Shown: in pieces, positions 26,747 to 34,892 of the stretch
Layout of the letters: every line of letters starts with the position of its first letter
Numbering within the stretch: the first letter of the stretch is position 1
Assembly: GCF_020216025.1 (NCBI RefSeq)
Contig: NZ_JAIWNC010000004.1
Location: 1 to 64,000 of the forward strand
Direction of reading: 5' to 3'
DNA length: 64,000 nt
DNA from: Jidongwangia harbinensis
GTDB taxonomy: Bacteria > Actinomycetota > Actinomycetes > Mycobacteriales > Micromonosporaceae
Made by a program: the position numbers and the translations under genes
The notes under the pieces: generated by a model
The model's database searches: none
Seen by the model: the letters and a program-made list of their open reading frames with translations, nothing else
Told to the model about the DNA's origin: nothing

Positions 26747-27160
26747 TCAGTCCCAGTAGTTGAATAGGGCCTCGCCCAGCGTCTGCGGTTGCCAGTAGCG
26801 CATGTCGTGTCGGTTGATCTGTGGCCATTCCGCCACGTCGACCGGGCCGTCCAACTCCGTGGTGGCCAGCAGACGAAACCCCGGAGCGAGTGTCAGTACG
26901 GCGGCCAGGTCGGGGACGTTGACGAAGGTTAATGGATCCGCTTTACGTGCTGGCGTGGGGTCGATGATGCGGGGAACGGCCAGCGCTAGAAGCGGGGTGT
27001 CGCGGACGCTGACCGCCGCGACGTCTCGGCCCGGGTAGGCGATGATCGCCTGGTGGAAGTTCGGCGTCGGCTTGTCGCTGATCCGGAACTCCGTCAGCTC
27101 GCCGCCGCTTCGTCGTGCGGCCTCGTAGCAGGCGCGGCGGAACGCCTTCAGGTCAGTCAC
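26747..27160 (-). CDS. Hypothetical protein (possible SseB-like/immunity fold)
   Basis: A 137-residue protein; GTG 27160 gives the natural-looking N-terminus VTDLKAFRRACYEAARRSGG (TTG 27169 is an alternative). It is alpha/beta: FHQAIIAYPGRDVAAVSVRD, TFVNVPDLAAVLTLAPGFRL and a C-terminal PQTLGEALFNYWD. The 'phone-number' size and composition resemble small immunity proteins. The family is unconfirmed. It is transcribed towards the 26105 gene and away from the duplicated SMI1 block. Confidence 0.6.
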   Translation of the reverse strand: MTDLKAFRRACYEAARRSGGELTEFRISDKPTPNFHQAIIAYPGRDVAAVSVRDTPLLALAVPRIIDPTPARKADPLTFVNVPDLAAVLTLAPGFRLLATTELDGPVDVAEWPQINRHDMRYWQPQTLGEALFNYWD

Positions 27161-27231
27161 GACGGCCAAACCTACCTGCCGGCGCGTCAGCAGGACACCT
27201 ACTACGTCGCCGACCGTGCGCCGCTTTGCGG

Positions 27232-27791
27232 CATGAGAGGATCCAGGGCTGCTGCCCGGGAAACCTTTCGCGGATGCGAACGGCTGCTTTGAGAGGTGAC
27301 GATCGTGTGGGTCGAACTGGCCGCCACGGCCTATCCGGAGGCCGAGTTTGCCCCGCTAGCAAGCACAGAGGCAATCAATGACATTGAGCGGAGGCTAGGC
27401 GATTCGGTCCCCGCCGACCTGCGGGCGCTGCTGTTGGAAACGGATGGCGTACTTGGCGAGTGGGCGTTAGACGTCGTGTGGACAGCGCAGCGTATCGCCG
27501 AAGACAACGCACAGTTCAGAACAGACCCCTCGTTCGCCGAGCTGTACCAGTCATTCGACGGCCTGCTGTTCTTCGGCGACAACGGGGGCGGCGACCAGTT
27601 CGCCTTCGTGGCGGATGATCTGCGAGCTGGCGTGATGGTGTGGGAACACGAAACGGACACCCGGCGCAAGGTTGCTGACAGCCTCGCGGACTACCTGGGG
27701 CAGATTCTGACTTCCGAGGGCGACGAATGGTACGAGCAACGGTGATCAACCGTCATAGCCCAGTCTGGTAGTCCGCACGCTCTCCTCGGCA
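27232..27791 (+). repeat. 560-bp duplicated block, copy B (carries SMI1 gene)
   Basis: Matches 4715-5274 over the same length, starting CATGAGAGGATCC and ending CTCGGCA. In copy B the sequence after CTCGGCA is TGTCCGCGTGTTGGTCAG instead of the repeat that follows copy A. Confidence 0.85.
27305..27745 (+). CDS. SMI1/KNR4-family immunity protein, copy B
   Basis: About 146 residues, same family and start logic as copy A (GAGAGG spaced 8 bp before GTG 27305). Compared with copy A the protein has Leu for Pro in FAPLAST, Ser for Pro in ELYQSFDG, and Gly for Ser in TSEGDEW. The changes are few and the frame is intact, so either the duplication is recent or selection maintains both copies. Confidence 0.85.
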   Translation: MWVELAATAYPEAEFAPLASTEAINDIERRLGDSVPADLRALLLETDGVLGEWALDVVWTAQRIAEDNAQFRTDPSFAELYQSFDGLLFFGDNGGGDQFAFVADDLRAGVMVWEHETDTRRKVADSLADYLGQILTSEGDEWYEQR

Positions 27792-27944
27792 TGTCCGCGT
27801 GTTGGTCAGTGCGGTGGCGCGACGGCACGCCGTCCACCTATCTGCCTGATGTTTCCGCTCCGCGCGCAAGATTATTCGCCGGTCGCTGCGCGGGTCCGAC
27901 GATAAGATGCGTGGGCTGGGCTCCGCGCCGGGATGATCTGTCGT

Positions 27945-28810
27945 GTGCGTCCCTTCCCGGTCGCGGCGATAGTCGTGGGTGCCGCTGTCACCGTCTCGCT
28001 CGCAGCGGACGTGTTCGATGCCAGCGGCGTGCAGCTGACGGCGAGGGCTGTCGCGATGCTGGCGGCGGCCGGGTACGTGGTGACGGCCGGCATCTGGGCG
28101 CCGAGAATGCGTTGGTCGTTGGGTGTTTTTCTGCTGCTGTGGGCGGCCGTGGCCATGGCCCAGCTGCTCGGGGAATTGGCGCCTGAGCCGGCTCTTGCGC
28201 CTCTGGGTGCGAACGGGTGCCCGACCGGCGTGGACACCAGTCTTGGCGTACGAAGCTGCGTTTCGCTCAACTGACCGAGGCCCTGCGTTTCCTCGCTCTG
28301 GTGGTGGCTTGCTATGGCATCCGGGCTCTGCCGCGGTCGGCGGCTCGGTTGCCTCGGCCGCGCCAGGCGGTCGCTGTTTCCGTGTTGGCCGTGCTGGCTG
28401 TGTTCGGGCTTTCTCCGCTCGTTGCCGCGATCGATGACGTACGGGTGCTGGCGGTGGCCGCACCGGCTGTTCTGGCCCTTCTTGCGGCGGTCGCGCTGAC
28501 GGTCGTTGCCGCGGCTCGCGGCGGGGAATCTCGACCGGGTGGGCGGTTGCTCGCCGTAACGGCACTGCTGACCGGGCTTCCGACCATCTTCGCCGTGGAT
28601 GGTTTGCTGAGTGACTGGTACCAGGCGAATTACACCCCGCCCGACCCAAGTGTCATGCACTTTTGCAGCTTCGCGATTAGCGCGGAATCGCCGCCGGAAC
28701 CGGCTCTCGTCTTCCTCGCAGTGGTGGTTTCCCTGCCGTTCATAGTTGCGCCCGCCGCTCTTGCCTGGGTGGCTCTGAACCTGAGGGCGTCACCTCTGGC
28801 GGCCCGCTGA
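27945..28810 (+). pseudogene. Multi-pass membrane protein, split by a frameshift
   Basis: The N-terminal frame (GTG 27945, VRPFPVAAIVVGAAVTVSLA) encodes three hydrophobic segments and stops at 28272-28274 (SCVSLN). The continuation is in another frame from about 28275: 'LTEALRFLALVVACYGIRAL', several more membrane segments, and the end IVAPAALAWVALNLRASPL. Joined, the two halves would make one protein of about 290 residues with roughly seven membrane segments. A shift of one or two bases near 28262-28276 explains the break; a sequencing error is possible. A remnant of a paralogue lies at 3460-3575. Confidence 0.65.
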
Positions 28811-29295
28811 CATGCCGCTCGAGCACTGGCCCCGTCTCCGGTGACGACGACGACCTTGGTCTGCGCGCACGACTCGCGGCAGATGCGGACACTCAAGCGA
28901 ACGTCGCAGAGCCGTGATGGTCGGCAATGGACTGCGGCTGCGCTGGCGCTGTAAGCCTGGTACCCAATTTATCCGAGTGCCCAGAATCAACAGAGCCGAA
29001 ATATCAGGAGACGATCCGACTTGCGCTTCACTGACTTACCCTCAATCGGCGTTCCGATCGTTTGATGCGAGGGCATAAAGGCCTAATGCGATGTCTGGAC
29101 GGTCCAGTGGATCAATCGGCGCTAGCCCATTAGAACGCAGCGTACGTAGCACTCGGATCGCGGCGGTATTGATCATCGCTCGATCGATCCTGCCGCCTTT
29201 CGAATCCGCTCCGGCGAGCGAATTCCCGAAACGTTCTCGCAAACGCCAAGTTTGGAATACGCTCTCTGCGCTGCTATGCTTACGGTCAGTTTCGG
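28811..29295. other. Intergenic stretch before the HEPN gene
   Basis: AT content rises towards 29295. It holds one possible small minus-strand ORF (29042-29176) and the promoter region of the HEPN gene. No RNA gene was identified. Confidence 0.4.
29042..29176 (-). CDS. Possible small protein divergent from the HEPN gene
   Basis: A 44-residue frame from ATG 29176: INTAAIRVLRTLRSNGLAPI then DRPDIALGLYALASND. It has balanced, protein-like composition and lies divergent from the HEPN gene. There is no clear ribosome-binding site and the frame also extends further upstream, so it may equally be the end of a decayed gene. Confidence 0.25.
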   Translation of the reverse strand: MINTAAIRVLRTLRSNGLAPIDPLDRPDIALGLYALASNDRNAD

Positions 29296-30699
29296 ATGCA
29301 GATAGAGCGCGAGAGAAGCGGTGCAGTGGAAGAGCAGATAACTGCTTGGCTGGGCTCCGTTCAAGCACGGTTTGTGAAAGCTGCCAGGCAGGGACGACTA
29401 TCCCCGTTCTCCCTACGCAGCATCCCGGTGGCCGTTCGTAGCGAGAGCGGAAATGGGGTCGGCGTGGAGCAGGAAGAGCGGCAGTTCTCTAGCTTTCGAG
29501 AGATTGCGCCCGCATTGTGTGAAGTTGCAGGACCCATTCAGGACCGTCAAGCCGTAGAGCTCGCCGACGAGCTGGCCGATATATATGCGAACCCTGAACG
29601 AGAGTGGCTCCCTACCGCAAAGCTCTGGTCCCCCGAGAGCGCAAAGAAGCTCATTAAAGAGAGTGGAGTCGATCTGCGCTCAGATGAGATTCGGGCAATT
29701 CACGTTCTGGATCTGCTTTATAGCTGCGCGAGGGAAATGCTGGAATCTGGTCCCTCTTTAAGTAGAGGCACCCTGAAGTGGAGGCGCCTTGCGGCGAGGG
29801 CCCTCGTTGATCACCTCAAATCGGGATTTGTTCCAACTGTTACGCGACTCCCAGTCTCTGGCCTTACGAACGACAAGCGGGTATCGCGAGGGCTGGTCAC
29901 AGTGCGTCCGATGACATCCGAAGAGCTGGGGCACTCTCTGGACAACTCCTCGTCCGGCTCTGGCATTTTCCGCCGCTGGCGTGGTGGGACCGAGCGCCAT
30001 GTGCTCGAAGTCGAGAGTACGCACACCGTTGAGGAACACCGGCTATCTGAAGGGGGCGGGCTGGAGCCCATACTCCTCTCCTTTGCCTTGCATGGCTACA
30101 ATATTGGAACGACGTTTCATGCAACCGTCGAATCCACGCCGAGCTGGCTACTGCTCGGTATGCGACGCGCGGGTCCTCCTGTCGGGTTGCCCGAATTAGT
30201 ACGATCTGAGAGCGAAAAGGCAATCACCGCCGCGCATCTTAATTCAATCGATAAGCTTGCTGCCAGCGCGACGATTAGAAATATGGCCGAGGCGCAGGAT
30301 GCTGGGGGCTTTGCTTTGCGGAGGTTCCAGCTCGGAGTAGGGCGTAACAACAGCAGCGACGCCTTAGTCGACTTCGTTGTCTCACTCGAGAGCATCCTCC
30401 TTCGCGAGCAAGGCGACGGTGAAATGGCCCACAGATTTCGCACTAACGGTGCTTACTTGCTGGGATCGAGCTATGAAGAACGAGAGGACATCAGCGTTCG
30501 ACTTAACAAGGTTTACGGGGCGCGCTCAAGGTTTGTTCACGGCCCTCGGCCGGGCGGAAAAAAGCAGCAGCTTTCTTCAGCAGAGATTGCGGCACTGTCC
30601 ACCGATGCTCGCCAGCTTGCTACAGAGGCCATTCTCCGAGGGATTGATAGGGGCTGGCCTGACGCAGGCGATTTTCGCAGGATGTCGCTCGGCGGCTAG
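29296..30699 (+). CDS. Apea-like HEPN domain protein (putative RNase, defence-associated)
   Basis: A 467-residue protein from ATG 29296; GTG 29326 with GAGAGAAG upstream is a credible alternative. The C-terminal about 130 residues match the Apea-like HEPN domain: LVDFVVSLESILLREQGDG, 'EMAHRFRTNGAYLLGSSYEE' and LNKVYGARSRFVHG with the R-x4-H active-site motif (Arg410, His415). HEPN domains with this motif are metal-independent RNases found in abortive infection and toxin-antitoxin loci. The N-terminal about 300 residues are not recognised. The gene is visibly AT-richer than its surroundings and stands alone, consistent with recent acquisition. Confidence 0.75.
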   Translation: MQIERERSGAVEEQITAWLGSVQARFVKAARQGRLSPFSLRSIPVAVRSESGNGVGVEQEERQFSSFREIAPALCEVAGPIQDRQAVELADELADIYANPEREWLPTAKLWSPESAKKLIKESGVDLRSDEIRAIHVLDLLYSCAREMLESGPSLSRGTLKWRRLAARALVDHLKSGFVPTVTRLPVSGLTNDKRVSRGLVTVRPMTSEELGHSLDNSSSGSGIFRRWRGGTERHVLEVESTHTVEEHRLSEGGGLEPILLSFALHGYNIGTTFHATVESTPSWLLLGMRRAGPPVGLPELVRSESEKAITAAHLNSIDKLAASATIRNMAEAQDAGGFALRRFQLGVGRNNSSDALVDFVVSLESILLREQGDGEMAHRFRTNGAYLLGSSYEEREDISVRLNKVYGARSRFVHGPRPGGKKQQLSSAEIAALSTDARQLATEAILRGIDRGWPDAGDFRRMSLGG

Positions 30700-30799
30700 A
30701 TTCAATCGAGCTACACAACACGTGGGCGATCTGACAGTCGTTTACCGGTCATTGAAGCGATTAGTCATCGGTGGACCTCTCGTCGGCTAAGATCGAGCG

Positions 30800-30970
30800 T
30801 CAACGCTGCGCGAATCCTAGAGCCTCGTCACGTTGCCGTTTCAACACTTCGACGTTGTGCAACATTACGGCGGGGTCGTAAGCATGGGTCACCCTCAGCC
30901 TCAACATTCGATCGAGCACCTCATCATCGGTCCAACGCACTGTTCTCGGCAGATCAGTAAGCAGGGTCTC
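30800..30970 (-). pseudogene. C-terminal fragment of an unknown protein
   Basis: The last about 57 codons read LLTDLPRTVRWTDDEVLDRM, LRLRVTHAYDPAVMLHNVEV and LKRQRDEALGFAQR before the stop, clearly protein-like. Upstream the frame enters the degenerate dispersed repeat B, where coding character is lost. In copy A the corresponding place reads LLTDLPRRACG and then diverges, so the repeat edge coincides with the break in this gene. Confidence 0.5.
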
Positions 30971-31627
30971 ATTTCTTTCGGGTGTGTTCGGTGACGCGAG
31001 CGCGGCCGGAAGTCGGCACTTCCGAGGCGGCAGGGCTACAAGGGAGCTGACCAGGCCGGGGTGCGCTCGCACGGTCCGCGCGTTGGGCTTTCCGCTCGCG
31101 TTGCGGCAGGACTTCCAACCGCCCTGCACGGTGCGACGCCGCAGCTGTGAGCAGCCCTCCCTCCTGACCCTGTGAAGATCCATCCGGCCCGCCGGCGGTA
31201 CTCGCGCGGACCACATGGTCGTAGCGGAACCGGCGCGGCAGGACTCCCTGCACGATCACGACACCCCGAGCATGATCCGACGGCAACCCATCTGTCGTCG
31301 CCGCCGGCTGTCCCAGGACAGCCTCGGATGTCCCGCACGGCTGACAGGCTGCCCGCCGCCGGCCGCAGCCATCACCACACTGCGGTGACACCGCCTCCCT
31401 CGCATCCGGAGCCACGCGCTCGCCATCGCCACCGGACACCCCCGGATCATGGCGACCCGACACTGCCCGGCACCCCGCCGACGGCTCGCCCCGTGCCGGC
31501 CACCGCACCAGGGCACAGTCCTGCACCGCCCCATTAGCCCTCATCGGAACGCCAGACACCTCGTAGGTGTAATGCACAGTAACCGGCGAGACCGCGGGTC
31601 CGGCCCTGCTTCGCGAGACCAAAGTCC
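30952..31627. repeat. Degenerate dispersed repeat, copy B
   Basis: Counterpart of 5275-5953, starting GATCAGTAAGCAGGGTCT immediately after CTCGGCA (30945-30951). The two copies differ by substitutions and several short indels. No shared intact frame is found. Confidence 0.65.
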
Positions 31628-31739
31628 CTGCTCAACGCACGAATCCACTATGGACGGAACACGCCAGCGACACGCGATCACCATCCGATCACCACGCTCC
31701 CACCAGGCGGGATTTTCGGGGCCGGAAATGGGAAGAGAG

Positions 31740-31775
31740 AAGGCCGTGACCCTTGTTTCCGCAGGTCACGGCCTT
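31740..31775 (-). terminator. Terminator downstream of tRNA-Arg
   Basis: AAGGCCGTGACC and GGTCACGGCCTT form a perfect 12-bp stem with a 12-nt loop about 10 bp beyond the tRNA-Arg 3' end. On the minus strand a pyrimidine-rich CTCTCTTCCC follows. Confidence 0.75.
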
Positions 31776-31784
31776 GATCGCTTG

Positions 31785-31857
31785 CGCGCCCGAAGGGACT
31801 CGAACCCCTAACCTTCTGATCCGTAGTCAGATGCTCTATCCATTGAGCTACGGGCGC
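31785..31857 (-). tRNA. tRNA-Arg (anticodon ACG)
   Basis: 73 nt. The acceptor arms GCGCCCG/CGGGCGC pair perfectly, the anticodon stem TCTGA/TCAGA flanks the loop CTACGGA (ACG), and the T-arm contains GGTTCGAGTCC. The 3' CCA is not encoded. Its 3' end faces the accessory region on the left. Confidence 0.95.
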
Positions 31858-31893
31858 TCAGTGCTCAGCCAGCATACACACCGGCTTGACACG

Positions 31894-31983
31894 CGGAGAC
31901 TCCGGGATTCGAACCCGGGAGGGGCGATAAACCCCAACCGCATTAGCAGTGCGGCGCCATAGACCGGACTAGGCGAAGTCTCC
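31894..31983 (-). tRNA. tRNA-Ser (anticodon GCT)
   Basis: 90 nt with the long variable arm of class II tRNAs. Acceptor arms GGAGACT/AGTCTCC, anticodon stem CCGCA/TGCGG with loop CTGCTAA (GCT), T-loop GGTTCGAATCC. It lies 36 bp upstream of tRNA-Arg on the same strand, so the two are probably co-transcribed. Confidence 0.95.
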
Positions 31984-32170
31984 CCCGGCAGCCTCACGGA
32001 CCACCGCTCGTCGAGGATACCGGACGGCTCTGGCGCCGGGCAAAGCGGCCACCATCCCGCCACGCCGGGCAGATATGGGCGGTGTCGGCGCGCAGCTAGT
32101 GCGACAAATCGACCGTCAACACCGCTTTCCAACAGGAGAAACGCTGCCCGGCCGACTAGGCTCCCACGGC

Positions 32171-34030
32171 ATGGAGGAGAACCCGCCCACGCCGGCCGGC
32201 TCGGACAAGCCGCGCCCGCGCACCCCCCGGGCCGCGTTCAGCACCCCGGAGCAGGCCTCGCCGCCGAGCAAGCCGGCCGAGCGCGCCCCTCGGCGCGCCG
32301 CCAAGGCGCCTCCGCCGGTGACTTTCCAGCCGCCGTCGACGGACCGCACTCCACCCCGCAAATCCCCATCGGGTACGCGGTCCGACGCCCCAACCGCAAC
32401 ACCGGCCGACCAGGGTCCGCCGGACCAGGCTAGGCGCGGCCGCAAGTCCACGCCCCGTAAGGCCCAGGGTGCGCAGAAGGCCGCCCCGGCCAAGGCGACT
32501 CCGCCTGACGCCGCGCCTCGCGGCACCGCTTCCAGCAACGCCACCCCGGTCCAGGCCGCACCGGCAAACCCCGCCCCGGCCGAAGCAGCACCCGGCAGCT
32601 CCTCCGCCCCGCCCAAGGCAGCACCCGCCGGCCCGCCGCCGGCCACACCCGCGAAGACCGCGCCCACCAAGGCAACACCGGCGAAAGCCACACCCGCGAA
32701 AGCCACCCCGGCGAAGGCCGCACCCGCGAAAGCCACCCCGGCCAAGACCGCACCCGCGAAAGCCACCCCGGCCAAGACCGCACCCGCAAAGTCCGCCGCG
32801 AGCGATCAGGTCCAGCCCGCCAAGACCACCCCCCGGAAGGCCAGCCCGCGCGTGGAAGCACCAGCCAAGGCGACACCCGGCCGCACCACCGCGAAGCGAA
32901 CAGCCCCGAAACCGGGCTCCACCTCCGCGAAGCCGACCGAACCGACCCCGACCCCCACCCCGGCAAGACCAGCGGAACCGACACCCACCCCCGCCGCCGG
33001 GAGCCCGACCGAACCGACCCCAGATCCCACCGCGACAGGACCGGCGGCGCCAGCACCCACCCCGGCAGGGCCGGCGGAACCAGCACCCGCCCCAGCAAAG
33101 CCGGCCGAACCAGCGCCCGGTCCCGCTTCCAGGTCCGTGGCCGCCGCCGGGTCAGCGCCCGGCCCGGTCAAGGCGACCCCGCCCCGTGACAAGGAACGCG
33201 ACAAGGAAATCGCCGGTGCACCGGCCCAGCCCTTTCCGAGCGAGACCACCGCGCCGGTCGACCCGCCCCCGCAGCAGCAAGCCACACCGGTGAAGGCCGC
33301 CCCGCCGAGGAAGCCCGCACGCAAGGCCGCAGCAATGCAGCAGCAGCCCGCCGAACCGGCCGCCGCCAGGACCGACACCGACGTCGCGGTTCCGCGGTTC
33401 ACCGCTGCGGTGCGTACCGACGCCTGGGCGAAGCTGGTCGCCGACCCGGGGCACAGCCCGGAACTCCTCGCGCTGGCCGCCGTGCAGACGATCGGTCCCC
33501 GCGCGCAGGAGTGGGCGCTGCGGACTCGGGAGTCGTACCCGAATGCGTCGGCCGAGTCGCTGGCCCGGCTCGCCCAGCGGCAGTTCGTCCGGTTCGGCAG
33601 CGTGGGTGGGTTGTTCGCCGCGGTGGCGGGCACGTACGCCCCGATGGCGCTGCTGGCGTCGAACGCGCTGACGTACGCGGAACTCATTCTGCATGTCGCG
33701 GCCGCCTACGGCATCGACCCTACCGACGAGCGCCGCGCCGCGGATCTGCTGGTGCTGGCGAACGTGCACCCGAGCCGGGAGGACGCCGAGGCGGCTCTCG
33801 CGGCGGCGCGGCAGCCGGCGTATGAGGACGACGCTACGCTGACCGACGCGGTCTGGCGGCTGGGGCGGATGGTCGCGGTGCAGGCGGGGGCGTGGATGGC
33901 GGTCCGGGCGGTGAACCGGGTGCTGCCCGGGACGGCGCTGCTGGCGGCCGTCATGACCAGCCGGAACGGGGCTCGGACGATGGGCGGCAAGGCGACCGCG
34001 TTCTACCGGGCGCAGAGTCGGCGGGGTTGA
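32171..34030 (+). CDS. Histone-H1-like Ala/Pro/Lys-rich protein with EcsC-like C-terminal domain
   Basis: A 619-residue protein from ATG 32171 (MEENPPTPAGSDKPRPRTPR). Residues up to about 405 are low-complexity, with many KATPAKATPAK-type pentads between about residues 160 and 215 and TPTPTPAKPAEP-type blocks later. These resemble bacterial H1-like DNA-compaction tails. The C-terminal about 210 residues are an EcsC-like domain with weakly hydrophobic helices ('VGGLFAAVAGTYAPMALLAS', AELILHVAAAYGIDPTDERR, VAVQAGAWMAVRAVNRVLPG). It may link nucleoid to membrane; this is inference. The repeats are visible at DNA level (15-bp units around 32670-32790). Confidence 0.7.
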   Translation: MEENPPTPAGSDKPRPRTPRAAFSTPEQASPPSKPAERAPRRAAKAPPPVTFQPPSTDRTPPRKSPSGTRSDAPTATPADQGPPDQARRGRKSTPRKAQGAQKAAPAKATPPDAAPRGTASSNATPVQAAPANPAPAEAAPGSSSAPPKAAPAGPPPATPAKTAPTKATPAKATPAKATPAKAAPAKATPAKTAPAKATPAKTAPAKSAASDQVQPAKTTPRKASPRVEAPAKATPGRTTAKRTAPKPGSTSAKPTEPTPTPTPARPAEPTPTPAAGSPTEPTPDPTATGPAAPAPTPAGPAEPAPAPAKPAEPAPGPASRSVAAAGSAPGPVKATPPRDKERDKEIAGAPAQPFPSETTAPVDPPPQQQATPVKAAPPRKPARKAAAMQQQPAEPAAARTDTDVAVPRFTAAVRTDAWAKLVADPGHSPELLALAAVQTIGPRAQEWALRTRESYPNASAESLARLAQRQFVRFGSVGGLFAAVAGTYAPMALLASNALTYAELILHVAAAYGIDPTDERRAADLLVLANVHPSREDAEAALAAARQPAYEDDATLTDAVWRLGRMVAVQAGAWMAVRAVNRVLPGTALLAAVMTSRNGARTMGGKATAFYRAQSRRG

Positions 34031-34034
34031 GCAC

Positions 34035-34784
34035 TCAGAGCCAGGACAGCCAGTCCTTCGGCAGCAGCGTGTAGCCCACGAACGCGGCCACGTCGAGCAG
34101 GGTGTGCGCCACGATCAGCGGCATCACGCGCTTGGTGCGGAGGAAGAACAGGGCGAACACCACGCCCATCACGGCGTTGCCGATGAAGGCGCCGAAGCCC
34201 TGGTAGAGGTGGTACGAGCCGCGCAGCACGGCGGAGCACGCCACGATCGCCACGGTGCTGAGGCCGAGCTGGCGGAGCCGGGTCATCAGGTAGCCGACCA
34301 CGATGACCTCTTCCAGGACGGCGTTCTGCACGGCGGCGAGGATGAGGACCGGCACGGCCCACCAGACGGGTTGCAGGGCGGCCGGCACGATCTGGGCGTT
34401 CAGGCCGAGCGTCGCGGCCACGTACACGAGCAGCAGGCCGGGGATGCCGATGGCCGCGGCCAGCGTCGCACCCCAGCCCGCGTCGAACGCGGGCCGGTCG
34501 AAGGACAGACCCAATGAGGTACGTGCGGAGCCGAGCAGATACAGCGCGAGCAGCACCGGGACGAGCGCGAAGAAGATCCCGAGCAGTTGGTACGTGAGGT
34601 CGAGGTACGGCCGTGGGGACCTCGACGGGTTCAGCGTGGCGGTCTGGGACGACAGCGGTCCGGCGGTGAGCTTCGCGATGATCGACACGAGTGCGTAGAC
34701 GGCGGACTGGCCGAGTGACAGCAGCAGGACGATGACGACCTCGACGCCGAGGGCGGTGCGGGTCACCGGACGATCAAGGGTCAC
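34035..34784 (-). CDS. CPBP-family intramembrane metalloprotease
   Basis: A 249-residue protein starting GTG 34784, with about seven membrane segments. The Abi/CPBP motifs are present: Glu158-Glu159 in 'QNAVLEEVIVVGYLMTRLRQ', the second motif SYHLYQGFGAFIGN and the third HTLLDVAAF with the metal-ligand His. CPBP proteases process membrane peptides such as bacteriocin or prenylated substrates. It ends 4 bp from the upstream convergent EcsC-like gene. No substrate is suggested by the context. Confidence 0.85.
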   Translation of the reverse strand: MTLDRPVTRTALGVEVVIVLLLSLGQSAVYALVSIIAKLTAGPLSSQTATLNPSRSPRPYLDLTYQLLGIFFALVPVLLALYLLGSARTSLGLSFDRPAFDAGWGATLAAAIGIPGLLLVYVAATLGLNAQIVPAALQPVWWAVPVLILAAVQNAVLEEVIVVGYLMTRLRQLGLSTVAIVACSAVLRGSYHLYQGFGAFIGNAVMGVVFALFFLRTKRVMPLIVAHTLLDVAAFVGYTLLPKDWLSWL

Positions 34785-34892
34785 CGCACCACCATAGGGC
34801 TAAGCACATTCGCACCAATTGGGGCAGGCGACTCGCCGGGGACCGGCGAGAAGGCGTGATGCATCGCACTGTCCGTGCGATGGCCTGATGAG

